From positions 1 to 13,987 of the forward strand of contig JBOHDE010000091.1 of assembly GCA_050699035.1 (NCBI GenBank): a stretch of DNA of 13,987 nt, read 5' to 3'. The notes below the pieces were generated by a model that made no database searches, was not told where the DNA came from, and was given only the letters and a program-made list of their open reading frames with translations. Source of the DNA: WHTB01 sp050699035 (GTDB lineage Bacteria > Actinomycetota > Actinomycetes > Propionibacteriales > Nocardioidaceae). This document shows positions 5,205 to 12,358 of this stretch, one piece after another. The first letter of the stretch is position 1. Each line of letters opens with the position of its first letter. The position numbers and the translations under genes are program-made.

Positions 5205-6989
5205 GTGGTTTTCGGCCGTATGAGCGAGGCTGCTGACGCGTTCAGCCTCCCCCGTGACAAGCGCTTCACGGTGATCTTCTTCGGCGGTCTCCTGCTGCTG
5301 CTCGGGCTCGTCTACCTGGCCGCGTACTTGTTCACCAGCGACCGGGTGCCGCGCGGCGCCGAGGTCGCGGGCGTCGAGATCGGTGGGATGCGCCCGGCGG
5401 CGGCCGTCGCCACGCTGGAGCAGGACCTCGCGCCGCGGGCGAAGGAGCCGCTGACGCTGATGGTCGAGGACAAGCGACAGAAGGTGGCACCCGACGAGGC
5501 GGGTCTGAGGTTCGACCCGAAGGCGACCGTCGCCGACGCCGGCGGCGGCCGCAGCCTGAACCCGCTCCGGATGCTCAGCGTGTTGACCGGTGGCGAGGAC
5601 GTCGAGCCGGTCATCGACGTCGACCATGCCCGGCTCGACAAGGCGATGACAGCGGTAGCCAAGGAGGTCGACCAGAAGCCGGTCGAGGGCCTGATCACCT
5701 TCCCGAAGGGCGAGATCGAGACGCGCTACCCGAAGCCCGGTCTGAAGGTCGACACCGACGCCGCCGGCGCCGAGCTCACTGCGGCGGTGCTCCGCACCGA
5801 GCGCACGGTGGACCTGCCGGTCGCGACTGTCGACCCGTCGGTGACCGAGGACGACGTCGACGAGGCGATGCGGACGTTCGCCGAGCCGGCAATGGCCCAC
5901 GGCGTCGCCCTCACCGTTCCGGGCAAGCGGGTGGCTCTGCACCCGAGGCAGTACGCGCCGGCGTTGTCGGTCCGGGCGGTCGACGCGAAGATGACACCGA
6001 AGGTTGACGCGAAGAAGTTGGCTGACGGGATCAAGAAGCCGCTCAGGCGGCTGGTGGCTCCGCCCCGAGATGCGCGGGTCGAGCTGCGCGGGTCTTCTCC
6101 GGTGGTCGTCCCGGCCAGGGCGGGGACGAAGGTCGACTCGAAGGGGGTCGCGGCCGAGCTGGTCGACGCCCTGGCCAAGAGCGGCACCGAGCGGACGATC
6201 GCGCTGAAGGCCGAGAAGGCCCAGCCCAAGTTCACCACCCAGGCGGCACGGGACCTGAAGATCACCGAGCGGGTCAGCTCGTTCGTCACGTACTTCCCGC
6301 ACTCCGACTACCGCAACACCAACCTGGGCCGGGCCGCCGAGAAGATCGACGGCACTGTGCTCAAGCCGGACGACATCTTCAGCCTCAACGACATCGTCGG
6401 CGAGCGCACCAAGGAGAACGGCTTCGTCGAGGGCTTCATCATCAACGACGGTGTCCTCGAGCGGGACTTCGGCGGCGGCGTGTCCCAGGTCGCCACCACG
6501 ACCTACAACGCGGCGTTCTTCGCCGGGCTGAAGGACGTCGAGCACAAGCCGCACAGCTTCTACATCGACCGCTACCCGATGGGGCGCGAGGCGACGGTCG
6601 CGTGGGGGGCGGTCGACCTCAAGTTCCAGAACAACACGCCGTACGGGGTCCTCGTGCACGCCTGGATCGTGCCGTCGTCGTCCGGTTCACGGGGCGAGAT
6701 GCACGTGGAGATGTACAGCACGAAGTACTGGGACAAGATCGAGGCTGGTCTGTCCGACCGCTACAACCGCACGTCGCCGAAGACGCGGTACAACACCACG
6801 GACAAGTGCGAGGAGCAGACCGGAGCCAGCGGTTTCGACGTCGACGTGACGCGTACGTTCTTCCGCGACGGCGCCAAGACGGACACCGAGAAGTGGAACG
6901 TCACCTACATCCCGGCCGACGAGGTGAAGTGCAGCCCGCCGCCGAAGAAGAAGCCGACGGCGAGTCCGAGCACGGGGACCGGTGGCTGA
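5205..6989 (+). CDS. Membrane-anchored VanW family protein with peptidoglycan-binding-like repeats
   Basis: The 594-residue protein has a cytoplasmic N-terminus and one membrane helix (about residues 21-43); the rest is probably extracytoplasmic. The middle (about 45-350) contains repeated alpha/beta modules of the PG_binding_4 kind (for example the VEIGGM and PKPGLKVD turns). The VanW domain (about 354-490) has FSLNDIVGERT, then GGGVSQVATTTYNA and HSFYIDRYPMGREATVAWG. The end is Pro/Lys/Ser-rich (PPPKKKP). VanW occurs in some vancomycin-resistance clusters but its biochemical role is not established, and nothing here points to resistance; a cell-wall role is the inference. The start is the GTG at 5205 on ribosome-binding-site spacing, with the ATG at 5220 as alternative. 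It ends 5 bp from the convergent 79-aa gene. Confidence 0.88.
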   Translation: MVFGRMSEAADAFSLPRDKRFTVIFFGGLLLLLGLVYLAAYLFTSDRVPRGAEVAGVEIGGMRPAAAVATLEQDLAPRAKEPLTLMVEDKRQKVAPDEAGLRFDPKATVADAGGGRSLNPLRMLSVLTGGEDVEPVIDVDHARLDKAMTAVAKEVDQKPVEGLITFPKGEIETRYPKPGLKVDTDAAGAELTAAVLRTERTVDLPVATVDPSVTEDDVDEAMRTFAEPAMAHGVALTVPGKRVALHPRQYAPALSVRAVDAKMTPKVDAKKLADGIKKPLRRLVAPPRDARVELRGSSPVVVPARAGTKVDSKGVAAELVDALAKSGTERTIALKAEKAQPKFTTQAARDLKITERVSSFVTYFPHSDYRNTNLGRAAEKIDGTVLKPDDIFSLNDIVGERTKENGFVEGFIINDGVLERDFGGGVSQVATTTYNAAFFAGLKDVEHKPHSFYIDRYPMGREATVAWGAVDLKFQNNTPYGVLVHAWIVPSSSGSRGEMHVEMYSTKYWDKIEAGLSDRYNRTSPKTRYNTTDKCEEQTGASGFDVDVTRTFFRDGAKTDTEKWNVTYIPADEVKCSPPPKKKPTASPSTGTGG

Positions 6990-6994
6990 CCCGC

Positions 6995-7234
6995 TCACGC
7001 CCGGCCGAGTCGCCGCCGGGGCGCTGGCGGCACGCGCTTGCCGCCGACCACGTCGCGCTCCGGCACGCTGACCAGCGCGCCGTCGCGCCGTCGTACCCGT
7101 AACTCTCCGCCCTCCCAGGCCTCCAGGTCACCGAGCACGTCGGTCATCGCCGGCCCGCCCGACGGGCCGGTCTCACCGGGCAGCACCCGGCGGACGACCA
7201 CCCGGTGACCGACGTCGGCCCGACTGAGAGACAT
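6995..7234 (-). CDS. 79-aa protein resembling the isolated N-terminal domain of an actinobacterial GNAT protein
   Basis: The protein has 79 residues and about five predicted beta strands: VGHRVVVRR, a loop TDVLGDLEAWEGG, then ELRVRRRDGALVSVPERDVVGGKRVPP and a basic tail. The pattern resembles the small SH3-like barrel at the N-terminus of GNAT acetyltransferases that lie beside the ferredoxin gene in streptomycetes and relatives. Here the frame stops right after the VPPAPRRR linker and the VanW gene follows within 5 bp, so no acetyltransferase domain is left. The ATG at 7234 is preceded by AAAGGG at good spacing, and the frame is clean, so it looks like a functional small gene rather than debris. 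The family link is from memory of similar proteins. It is divergent from fdxC. Confidence 0.7.
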   Translation of the reverse strand: MSLSRADVGHRVVVRRVLPGETGPSGGPAMTDVLGDLEAWEGGELRVRRRDGALVSVPERDVVGGKRVPPAPRRRLGRA

Positions 7235-7266
7235 GACACCCTTTCAGCGCGTGGACCTCCCTGGGT

Positions 7267-7295
7267 TCGGCAGGAGACAAGGGCGATACTAGGCT
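7267..7295 (+). promoter_or_regulatory. fdxC-dapC promoter
   Basis: TCGGCA (7267-7272) lies 17 bp before TAGGCT (7290-7295). The -35 hexamer and spacing are the same as in the VanW promoter. Transcription would start near 7302, giving a leader of about 43 nt. On the opposite strand TAGTAT (7292 to 7287) overlaps it and could serve the divergent 79-aa gene. Confidence 0.5.
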
Positions 7296-7331
7296 TTGTG
7301 CTGCCGCATGGGCGGCCAGAATCGACCGACT

Positions 7332-7339
7332 GAGGAGGA
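7332..7339 (+). promoter_or_regulatory. Shine-Dalgarno site GAGGAGGA of fdxC
   Basis: It lies five bases before the GTG at 7345 and fixes that codon as the fdxC start. Confidence 0.75.
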
Positions 7340-7344
7340 CCCAG

Positions 7345-7668
7345 GTGACGTACGTCATCGCGCAGCCGTGCGTAGACCTCAAGGACAGGGCGTGCGTCGA
7401 TGAGTGTCCGGTCGACTGCATCTACGAGGGCCAGCGGATGCTCTACATCCACCCCGACGAGTGCGTCGACTGCGGTGCGTGTGAGCCGGTGTGCCCGGTG
7501 GAGGCCATCTTCTACGAGGACGACACACCGGAGCAGTGGAAGGACTACTACGCCGCTAACGTCGAGTTCTTCGACGACCTCGGCTCGCCCGGCGGTGCCT
7601 CGAAGATGGGTGTCATCGACAAGGACCACCCGTTGATCGCGGTGCTGCCGCCCCAGATCCAAGAGTGA
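7345..7668 (+). CDS. fdxC: 7Fe ferredoxin ([3Fe-4S][4Fe-4S])
   Basis: This 107-residue cytoplasmic electron carrier has the Cys spacing of Azotobacter-type 7Fe ferredoxins. C9, C17 and C50 should bind the [3Fe-4S] cluster, and C21, C40, C43 and C46 the [4Fe-4S] cluster; C25 is the extra Cys often found nearby. Pro follows C21 and C50 as expected. The acidic C-terminal extension (EQWKDYYAANVEFFDDLG) is typical of the actinobacterial form. The GTG start has a strong ribosome-binding site. The stop overlaps the dapC start by 4 bp (GTGA), an arrangement also known in other actinobacteria. DapC itself needs no ferredoxin, so the link is probably one of expression. The symbol fdxC follows mycobacterial usage; fdxA is also used for this family. 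Confidence 0.93.
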   Translation: MTYVIAQPCVDLKDRACVDECPVDCIYEGQRMLYIHPDECVDCGACEPVCPVEAIFYEDDTPEQWKDYYAANVEFFDDLGSPGGASKMGVIDKDHPLIAVLPPQIQE

Positions 7669-8807
7669 CTACCGCCCGATCGGACGCGCCGTCCACCCCC
7701 GCCGGGGTGACGGCGCGTACGTCTGTCCGGCTCCCCGACTTCCCGTGGGACTCGCTGCTGCCCTACGACAAGGCGGCCCGGGCCCATCCCGACGGCATCG
7801 TCGACCTGTCGATCGGCACCCCGGTCGACGCTACGCCCGAGCTGGCGCAGGCGGCGTTGCAGGCCGGCGCCGACGCCCCCGGCTACCCGAAGACGATCGG
7901 CACCCCCGAGCTGCGGGCGGCCGCGGCGGGCTGGCTGACTCGGCGGTTCGGCGTCACCGGCGTCGGGGTGGAGCACATCCTCCCGACCATCGGCTCCAAG
8001 GAGCTGGTCGCGTCGCTGCCGTCCCACCTGGGGTACGGCCCGGGCGACACCGTGGTGGTGCCCCAGCTCGCCTATCCGACGTACGAGGTCGGTGCTCGGT
8101 TGGCCGGCTGCGACGTCGTCGCCAGCGACTCGACCACGGCGCTCGGTCCGCAGCGGGTGGCGATGGCGTGGATCAACTCGCCGGCCAACCCCACCGGCCG
8201 GGTGCTGCCGGCCACGCATCTGCGCAAGCTGGTCGCGTGGGCGCGGGAGCGCGGTGTCCTGCTGGTCTCGGACGAGTGCTACCTCGAGTGCGCGTGGGAC
8301 GCCGAGCCGGTCTCGATCCTGCATCCCGACGTGTGCGGCGGGAAGTTCGACGGCCTGCTGTCGGTGCACTCGCTGTCGAAGCGGTCCAACCTGGCCGGTT
8401 ACCGGGCCGGCTTCGTGGCCGGCGACGCCGCCGTGGTCGCCGCGTTGCACGAGGTACGCCGGCACGCTGGGCTGATCGTCTCGGCCCCGGTCCAGGCGGC
8501 CGCGACCGCCCTGCTGGGCGACGACGCCCACGTCGACGAGCAGCGCGCCCGCTACCGCGCCCGGCGGGCGTCGCTGCGCTCCGCGCTGGAGACTGCGGGC
8601 TTCCGGATCGACCACAGCGAAGCCGCCCTCTACCTGTGGGCCACCCGGTCCGAGTCGTGCTGGGAGACCCTCGGGTGGCTGGCCGAGCGCGGCATCCTGG
8701 TGGCGCCGGGCAGCTTCTACGGTCCGTCCGGGGCTGAGCACGTACGGGTGGCGCTGACCGGGACCGACGAGCGGGTCGCCGCGGCCTGTTCGCGGCTGAC
8801 TGCCTGA
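7665..8807 (+). CDS. dapC: Succinyldiaminopimelate transaminase DapC
   Basis: The 380-residue fold-type I, PLP-dependent aminotransferase converts N-succinyl-2-amino-6-ketopimelate to N-succinyl-LL-diaminopimelate with glutamate as donor, in the succinylase branch of lysine/DAP synthesis. Visible features are the substrate-side YPKTIGTPEL (about 74-83), NSPANPTG (171-178, Asn contacting PLP), SDECY (202-206, Asp pairing with the pyridine nitrogen), the Schiff-base lysine K239 in HSLSKRSN, and R247 in AGYRAGF. The GTG at 7665 overlaps the ferredoxin stop, giving coupled translation. Together with dapD nearby, this supports DapC over other class I aminotransferases. It is convergent with the hydrolase gene at 8817, 9 bp away. 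Confidence 0.92.
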   Translation: MTTARSDAPSTPAGVTARTSVRLPDFPWDSLLPYDKAARAHPDGIVDLSIGTPVDATPELAQAALQAGADAPGYPKTIGTPELRAAAAGWLTRRFGVTGVGVEHILPTIGSKELVASLPSHLGYGPGDTVVVPQLAYPTYEVGARLAGCDVVASDSTTALGPQRVAMAWINSPANPTGRVLPATHLRKLVAWARERGVLLVSDECYLECAWDAEPVSILHPDVCGGKFDGLLSVHSLSKRSNLAGYRAGFVAGDAAVVAALHEVRRHAGLIVSAPVQAAATALLGDDAHVDEQRARYRARRASLRSALETAGFRIDHSEAALYLWATRSESCWETLGWLAERGILVAPGSFYGPSGAEHVRVALTGTDERVAAACSRLTA

Positions 8808-8821
8808 CCGAGCCGGTCAGG
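8803..8821. terminator. Bidirectional hairpin spanning both stop codons of dapC and the convergent gene
   Basis: CCTGACCG (8803-8810) and CGGTCAGG (8814-8821) pair perfectly around the 3-nt loop AGC. The dapC TGA lies in the left arm and the convergent gene's TGA in the right arm. There is no U-tract. It is short but symmetric and could end transcription in both directions. Confidence 0.45.
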
Positions 8822-9806
8822 AGCCGCTCAGCACGTCCACGTGGACGTGGTCGCGGTGCTGGAGCACCTCGGCGTCACCGCCGGACGGCTCCTGGTAGGC
8901 CCGCCACCCCGACTCGGATCGCCGCGCGGTCCAGATCCGGTCGTCGAAGATCACCGTCTGGATGCCGAGCGCCTTGGCCCGGCTGACAAGGTACTGCGCC
9001 TGCGCCCAGCCCGCGCGCCGCTGCGCCTCGCTGACCGGTCGGAAGAACACGTCGACCGCCCGCCCGTCGTAGTGCGCGGACCCCTCGGCGTGGCCGTCGG
9101 TCACGCCGCCGGGCGCGAACCCGCCGACCGTCTGCTGTCCGAACGTCGCCTCGAGGTCGCGCAGCACGGCGTCGGCCCGTGGTGTCAGCCCGCGTTCTCC
9201 GGGCTGCTCGACGGCCACGCCGTCATGGCGTACCACGCAGGTGAGCCCCGCCGGGCTGTACCCGGTCAGCGCGGACGCGAGCACCCGCGCGTCGGGCTCG
9301 TGGTCGGCGTAGGCCGTGCCGAACGCGGACCGCTGCACTCGCTGCGCCGCAGCGGTGATCTCCAGGTCGCGGTAGCCGTCGATCTTCACCAACGCGTCGT
9401 AGAAGCGGCCCGCGGCATAGTGCGCGTCGCGCACCTGCTCCGCCGTACCCCAGCCCTGGCTCGGCCGCTGCTGGAACAGCCCGAGCGAGTCGCGGTCGCC
9501 GTGGTCGAGGTTGCGGATCTTGGACTCCTGGTACGCCGTGGCCAGCGCGATCGTCACGGCCCGGGCAGGCAGCCCGCGCTCGACCGCCACGCCGGCGATG
9601 ATCGCGGCGTTCGCGGCCTGGTCGAGGTCCAGCGCGACCGTCCGCCCGTCGACGTGCGCGAGGCACCTCTCGGGTTCGCGGAGGACCCCGGCGCCGGAGC
9701 CGAGCAGCACGTAGCCGCCCACGCCCAGCGCTGCCACGGCCAGCAGGCCGGCGAGTAGCAGCGGCAGCCGGCGCTGGCGCCGGCCGGCCGGCCGAGGAGT
9801 GGTCAC
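8817..9806 (-). CDS. Secreted two-domain peptidoglycan hydrolase candidate: lysozyme-like plus M15-like peptidase domain
   Basis: The 329-residue protein has a basic N-terminus and one hydrophobic helix (about residues 14-35), an anchor or uncleaved signal. Residues about 60-190 form a lysozyme/transglycosylase-like domain: AYQESKIRNL with E94 as the likely catalytic acid, then DSLGLFQQRPSQGWG (106-120) and TGYSPAG. Residues about 205-326 carry the M15 metallopeptidase motif SxHxxGxAxD (S243, H245, G248, A250, D252) and a late HRDHVHVD (317-324), where H320 or H322 could be the third zinc ligand and D319 may replace the usual Glu. Similar proteins have a C-terminal domain named ARB-07466-like and are often mislabelled heavy metal transporters. 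The GTG at 9806 is the only sensible start upstream of the helix; no clear ribosome-binding site is seen. It is 48 bp downstream of dapD and may share its transcript. Confidence 0.82.
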   Translation of the reverse strand: MTTPRPAGRRQRRLPLLLAGLLAVAALGVGGYVLLGSGAGVLREPERCLAHVDGRTVALDLDQAANAAIIAGVAVERGLPARAVTIALATAYQESKIRNLDHGDRDSLGLFQQRPSQGWGTAEQVRDAHYAAGRFYDALVKIDGYRDLEITAAAQRVQRSAFGTAYADHEPDARVLASALTGYSPAGLTCVVRHDGVAVEQPGERGLTPRADAVLRDLEATFGQQTVGGFAPGGVTDGHAEGSAHYDGRAVDVFFRPVSEAQRRAGWAQAQYLVSRAKALGIQTVIFDDRIWTARRSESGWRAYQEPSGGDAEVLQHRDHVHVDVLSGS

Positions 9807-9854
9807 GGTGAGGTCAACGTCGGTGGGTGCGGTGTGGGTTCCTGGTGTGACGTG

Positions 9855-10826
9855 TCAGTCGTTCGCATGCAGGGCGGCGTTGAGCGCGGTGCCGGATCCC
9901 TTCCAGGGGACTGCCTCGACGGCCCCCGACACCGAGTTGCGGCGCAGGAGCATGTTGCTGCCGCCGGACAGGTCCCGCGCCTTGACCACGGTGCTGAGGT
10001 CGCCGTCGAGCACCGTGACCTTGGTGCCGGCGGTGACGTAGCAGCCGGCCTCGACCACGCAGTCGTCGCCGAGCGAGATGCCGATGCCCGAGTTGGCGCC
10101 CAAGAGGCAGCGACGACCGACGCTGATCACGGCCGTACCGCCACCGGAGAGGGTGCCCATGATCGAGGCGCCGCCGCCGACGTCGGACCCGTCACCGACC
10201 ACGACGCCCGCGGAGATGCGGCCCTCCACCATCGAGGCGCCCAGCGTGCCGGCGTTGAAGTTGACGAACCCTTCGTGCATCACCGTCGTGCCTTCGGCCA
10301 GGTGGGCGCCGAGGCGGACCCGGTCGGCGTCCGCGACCCGTACCCCCGTCGGCAGCACGTAGTCGGTCATCCGCGGGAACTTGTCGACGCCGAAGACCTG
10401 CACCGGGCCGCGGGTACGTAAGCGGGCGCGGGTCTGCTCGAAGCCTTCGGGGTCGCACGGTCCGGCGCTGGTCCACACGACGTTCGGCAGCGCGTTGAAG
10501 ATGCCGTCCATGGCGAGGCCGTGCGGTCGGACCAGCCGGTGGCTGAGCAGGTGCAGCCGGAGGTACGCGTCGGCGGTGTCTGCCGGCGCGGCGGCCAGCT
10601 CGACCTCGGTCTGCACGACCTTCGTACGTACGCCGCGCTGCTCGTCCTCGCCGGCCAGCGCGTCGAGGTCGGCCGGCGCGACGGCGTGCTCGGGGACGGG
10701 ACCGAGCGATGGAGCCGGGTACCAGGTGTCGAGCACCTTGCCGCCGGTCGTCACGGTCGCCAGGCCGTAGGCCCAGGCCCGCGACTCGCTCGGTCCCTGC
10801 ATCGTCTCGGTGTCGGCATCGCTCAC
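9855..10826 (-). CDS. dapD: Tetrahydrodipicolinate N-succinyltransferase DapD
   Basis: The 323-residue enzyme is close in length to the M. tuberculosis enzyme. It transfers succinyl from succinyl-CoA to tetrahydrodipicolinate, the step before DapC. The N-terminal half is the actinobacterial alpha/beta part (WAYGLATVTTGGKVLDTWYP; GVDKFPRMTDYV). From about residue 165 there are hexapeptide repeats of a left-handed beta helix (LGAHLAEGTTVMHEGFVNF; ISAGVVVGDGSDVGG), as in trimeric acyltransferases. E201 in MVEGRISAG corresponds to the glutamate proposed as catalytic in the mycobacterial enzyme. The start is the GTG at 10826, which has no ribosome-binding site but a TAGCCT hexamer eight bases upstream, so the transcript is probably leaderless. 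The usual partner dapE is not in the window. Confidence 0.95.
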   Translation of the reverse strand: MSDADTETMQGPSESRAWAYGLATVTTGGKVLDTWYPAPSLGPVPEHAVAPADLDALAGEDEQRGVRTKVVQTEVELAAAPADTADAYLRLHLLSHRLVRPHGLAMDGIFNALPNVVWTSAGPCDPEGFEQTRARLRTRGPVQVFGVDKFPRMTDYVLPTGVRVADADRVRLGAHLAEGTTVMHEGFVNFNAGTLGASMVEGRISAGVVVGDGSDVGGGASIMGTLSGGGTAVISVGRRCLLGANSGIGISLGDDCVVEAGCYVTAGTKVTVLDGDLSTVVKARDLSGGSNMLLRRNSVSGAVEAVPWKGSGTALNAALHAND

Positions 10827-10834
10827 GGCGTGAA

Positions 10835-10840
10835 AGGCTA
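10835..10840 (-). promoter_or_regulatory. Probable -10 element of dapD
   Basis: The minus strand reads TAGCCT, eight bases before the GTG start at 10826. The spacing suggests transcription starting at or very near the start codon. Confidence 0.4.
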
Positions 10841-10897
10841 CCGAAGGGCCTGGGACGGCAGGCTCCCCGGGCCGAGTCGAGGGCCGGGATCGACGAG

Positions 10898-10903
10898 GGA
10901 GGG
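10898..10903 (+). promoter_or_regulatory. Shine-Dalgarno site GGAGGG deciding the VOC gene start
   Basis: GGAGGG lies 9 bases before the GTG at 10913. It is directly adjacent to the ATG at 10904 (no spacer) and 18 bases before the ATG at 10922, so the GTG fits best. The longer open frame upstream overlaps dapD and is discarded. Confidence 0.45.
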
Positions 10904-10912
10904 ATGGGTACC

Positions 10913-11599
10913 GTGCCTGACATGGCCATCGCAGCCTTCAAGGACCTATGCATCGACGCGGTGCGCCCTGACGTGCTCGGGCAGTTCTGGGCGACCACGT
11001 TGGGGCTCGACTTCGCCCTGCAGGAGGGCGGCGACGGTGTGCTCACCGGGCCGACGGACCAGCACAAGATCTGGGTCAACGCGGTGCCCGAGCCGAAGAC
11101 GGTCAAGCAGCGGGTGCATCTCGACGTCCACGTCGAGGCGGTCGCCGACCTCGAGGCGCTCGGCGCCCGGGTGCAGGACAGGTCGTCGACCTACCCCTGG
11201 GACGTGATGCGCGATCCCGAAGGCGGCGAGTTCTGCGCCTTCGTACGGTCCGAGCGGCACGACTACCGGCTGTACGAGGTGGTGGTCGACTCGGCTGACG
11301 GCGAGGCGATGGCCCACTGGTGGGCCGACGTGTTCGGCGCGAGCCTGTGCGACGACGAGCACAAGCGGTGGTGGTCGATCAACGAGGTGGTGGGTATGCC
11401 GTTCGAGTGGATGGTGTTCGTGCCGGTGCCCGAGCCGAAGCGGGTCAAGAACCGTATCCACTGGGACGTCGAGGCCGACGACGTGCAACCGCTGCTGGAC
11501 GCCGGGGCGACGCTGCTGCGGCCGAAGGGCGACGGCGGCATCAAGTGGCACATTCTGGCCGATCCCGAGGGCAACGAGTTCTGCGTCTTCACTCCGTAG
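10913..11599 (+). CDS. Two-domain VOC (glyoxalase-like) family protein
   Basis: The 228-residue soluble protein is made of two tandem vicinal-oxygen-chelate modules (about residues 6-112 and 118-228). They share a repeated pattern: RVHLDVHVEAVADLEALGA with DPEGGEFCAF in the first, and RIHWDVEADDVQPLLDAGA with DPEGNEFCVF in the second. H69, E106, H183 and E222 occupy positions where metal ligands occur in this superfamily. It resembles the Glyoxalase_6 proteins common in actinobacteria, whose substrates are mostly unknown. Antibiotic-binding and dioxygenase roles exist in the superfamily but nothing here selects one. The start is chosen by ribosome-binding-site spacing. Its 3' end overlaps the convergent MBL gene by 11 bp. 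Confidence 0.85.
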   Translation: MPDMAIAAFKDLCIDAVRPDVLGQFWATTLGLDFALQEGGDGVLTGPTDQHKIWVNAVPEPKTVKQRVHLDVHVEAVADLEALGARVQDRSSTYPWDVMRDPEGGEFCAFVRSERHDYRLYEVVVDSADGEAMAHWWADVFGASLCDDEHKRWWSINEVVGMPFEWMVFVPVPEPKRVKNRIHWDVEADDVQPLLDAGATLLRPKGDGGIKWHILADPEGNEFCVFTP

Positions 11600-12323
11600 T
11601 CTCGGCCGGCAGTTCGGACGCACGCCACGGCGCCGAGTGCGCGTCGACGTACCACCCGTACCCCTCGTCGACGAGCCGCCGCACCATCGCGACGTCCGGC
11701 CGGTCGTCGGGACTGCGAAGGTGGTAGGGCGGCGGGTAGAAGCAGTCGCCGAGCAGCAGGACCTCGGAGTCGGGCACCGCGACCACGGTGGAGTCGCGTG
11801 CGTGCTGACCGCCGACGTGGCGGACCTGTGCGCCGGCGACGGTCAGCGAATGGTCGAACGTCCGGTGCGGCGGCACGACGCGGAATCCGTCCCAGGTCGT
11901 CATCGCCGCGGCCCGGGCGGTGAAGCTCGGACCGAGCCGCGGGTTGGCATCGACCTGGTCGCGCAGGTAGTCGTGGCACCAGGGCCGCGCCGCCTCCGCC
12001 GTGAGCAACGGTGCCGCGGACGCGTGCGCGATGATCTCGACACCCTCCCAGGCGCAGGCGCCCCAGACGTGGTCCCAGTGGTGGTGGGTGTAGACCAGCC
12101 GGCTCGGGGCGGGCAGACCCTGCTCGGCGATCGCCACCTGCACGGCTCGCGCCACCGCCGGGCTGTTGCCGGCATCGACGACCAGGCTGCCGCCGTCGTC
12201 GGCGACGACCGCCACGCAGCCCTGGATGCGGTCGGGATCGGGGTGCATCGGGTACAGCCAGACGCGTCCGGAGAGGTGCTGCAGACGGTGTGGCACGATC
12301 CCCCCACGTCGGTCGATGCGCAC
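11589..12323 (-). CDS. MBL-fold metallo-hydrolase
   Basis: The 244-residue protein of the metallo-beta-lactamase superfamily has a full set of metal ligands: HHHWDH (H80, H82, D84, H85), H174 in GGQHARDST, D193 in LLLGDCF, and H229 in DAHSAPW. The layout is closer to glyoxalase II-like hydrolases than to true beta-lactamases, and no signal peptide is seen, so a cytoplasmic hydrolase of unknown substrate is the best description. The GTG at 12323 is used; the GTG at 12296, right before PHRLQHLSGRVWLYP, is a real alternative. A TAGCGT hexamer (12338 to 12333) lies nine bases upstream of 12323. The gene is divergent from the P1 peptidase gene and may share a control region with it. Confidence 0.85.
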   Translation of the reverse strand: MRIDRRGGIVPHRLQHLSGRVWLYPMHPDPDRIQGCVAVVADDGGSLVVDAGNSPAVARAVQVAIAEQGLPAPSRLVYTHHHWDHVWGACAWEGVEIIAHASAAPLLTAEAARPWCHDYLRDQVDANPRLGPSFTARAAAMTTWDGFRVVPPHRTFDHSLTVAGAQVRHVGGQHARDSTVVAVPDSEVLLLGDCFYPPPYHLRSPDDRPDVAMVRRLVDEGYGWYVDAHSAPWRASELPAETTE

Positions 12324-12332
12324 GGCCGTCCG

Positions 12333-12343
12333 ACGCTAGCACT
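12333..12343. promoter_or_regulatory. CTAG-centred divergent promoter candidate between the MBL and P1 peptidase genes
   Basis: ACGCTAGCACT gives TAGCGT on the minus strand (12338 to 12333) and a weaker TAGCAC on the plus strand (12337-12342). It is the only AT-containing -10-like match in the short gap between the two divergent starts. No -35 boxes were recognised. Confidence 0.3.
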
Positions 12344-12348
12344 CGTAC

Positions 12349-12354
12349 GGGAGG
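12349..12354 (+). promoter_or_regulatory. Shine-Dalgarno site GGGAGG of the P1 peptidase gene
   Basis: It lies four bases before the ATG at 12359 and selects that start over an in-frame GTG-type extension back to 12290, which would overlap the divergent MBL gene. Confidence 0.6.
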
Positions 12355-12358
12355 TCCG

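Noticed and set aside
4482..6659. 725-aa minus-strand open frame opposite the VanW gene
   Set aside because: It is the antisense shadow of the flavin reductase and VanW genes. The plus-strand proteins have recognisable domains, and this one is Arg/Asp/Leu-rich with none.
5205..6989. Vancomycin-resistance gene cluster
   Set aside because: VanW proteins are widespread outside resistance clusters, and no vanH, vanA, vanX or two-component genes are present.
11589..12323. True beta-lactamase
   Set aside because: There is no signal peptide, and the motif spacing with D193 as bridging ligand fits glyoxalase II-like hydrolases better.
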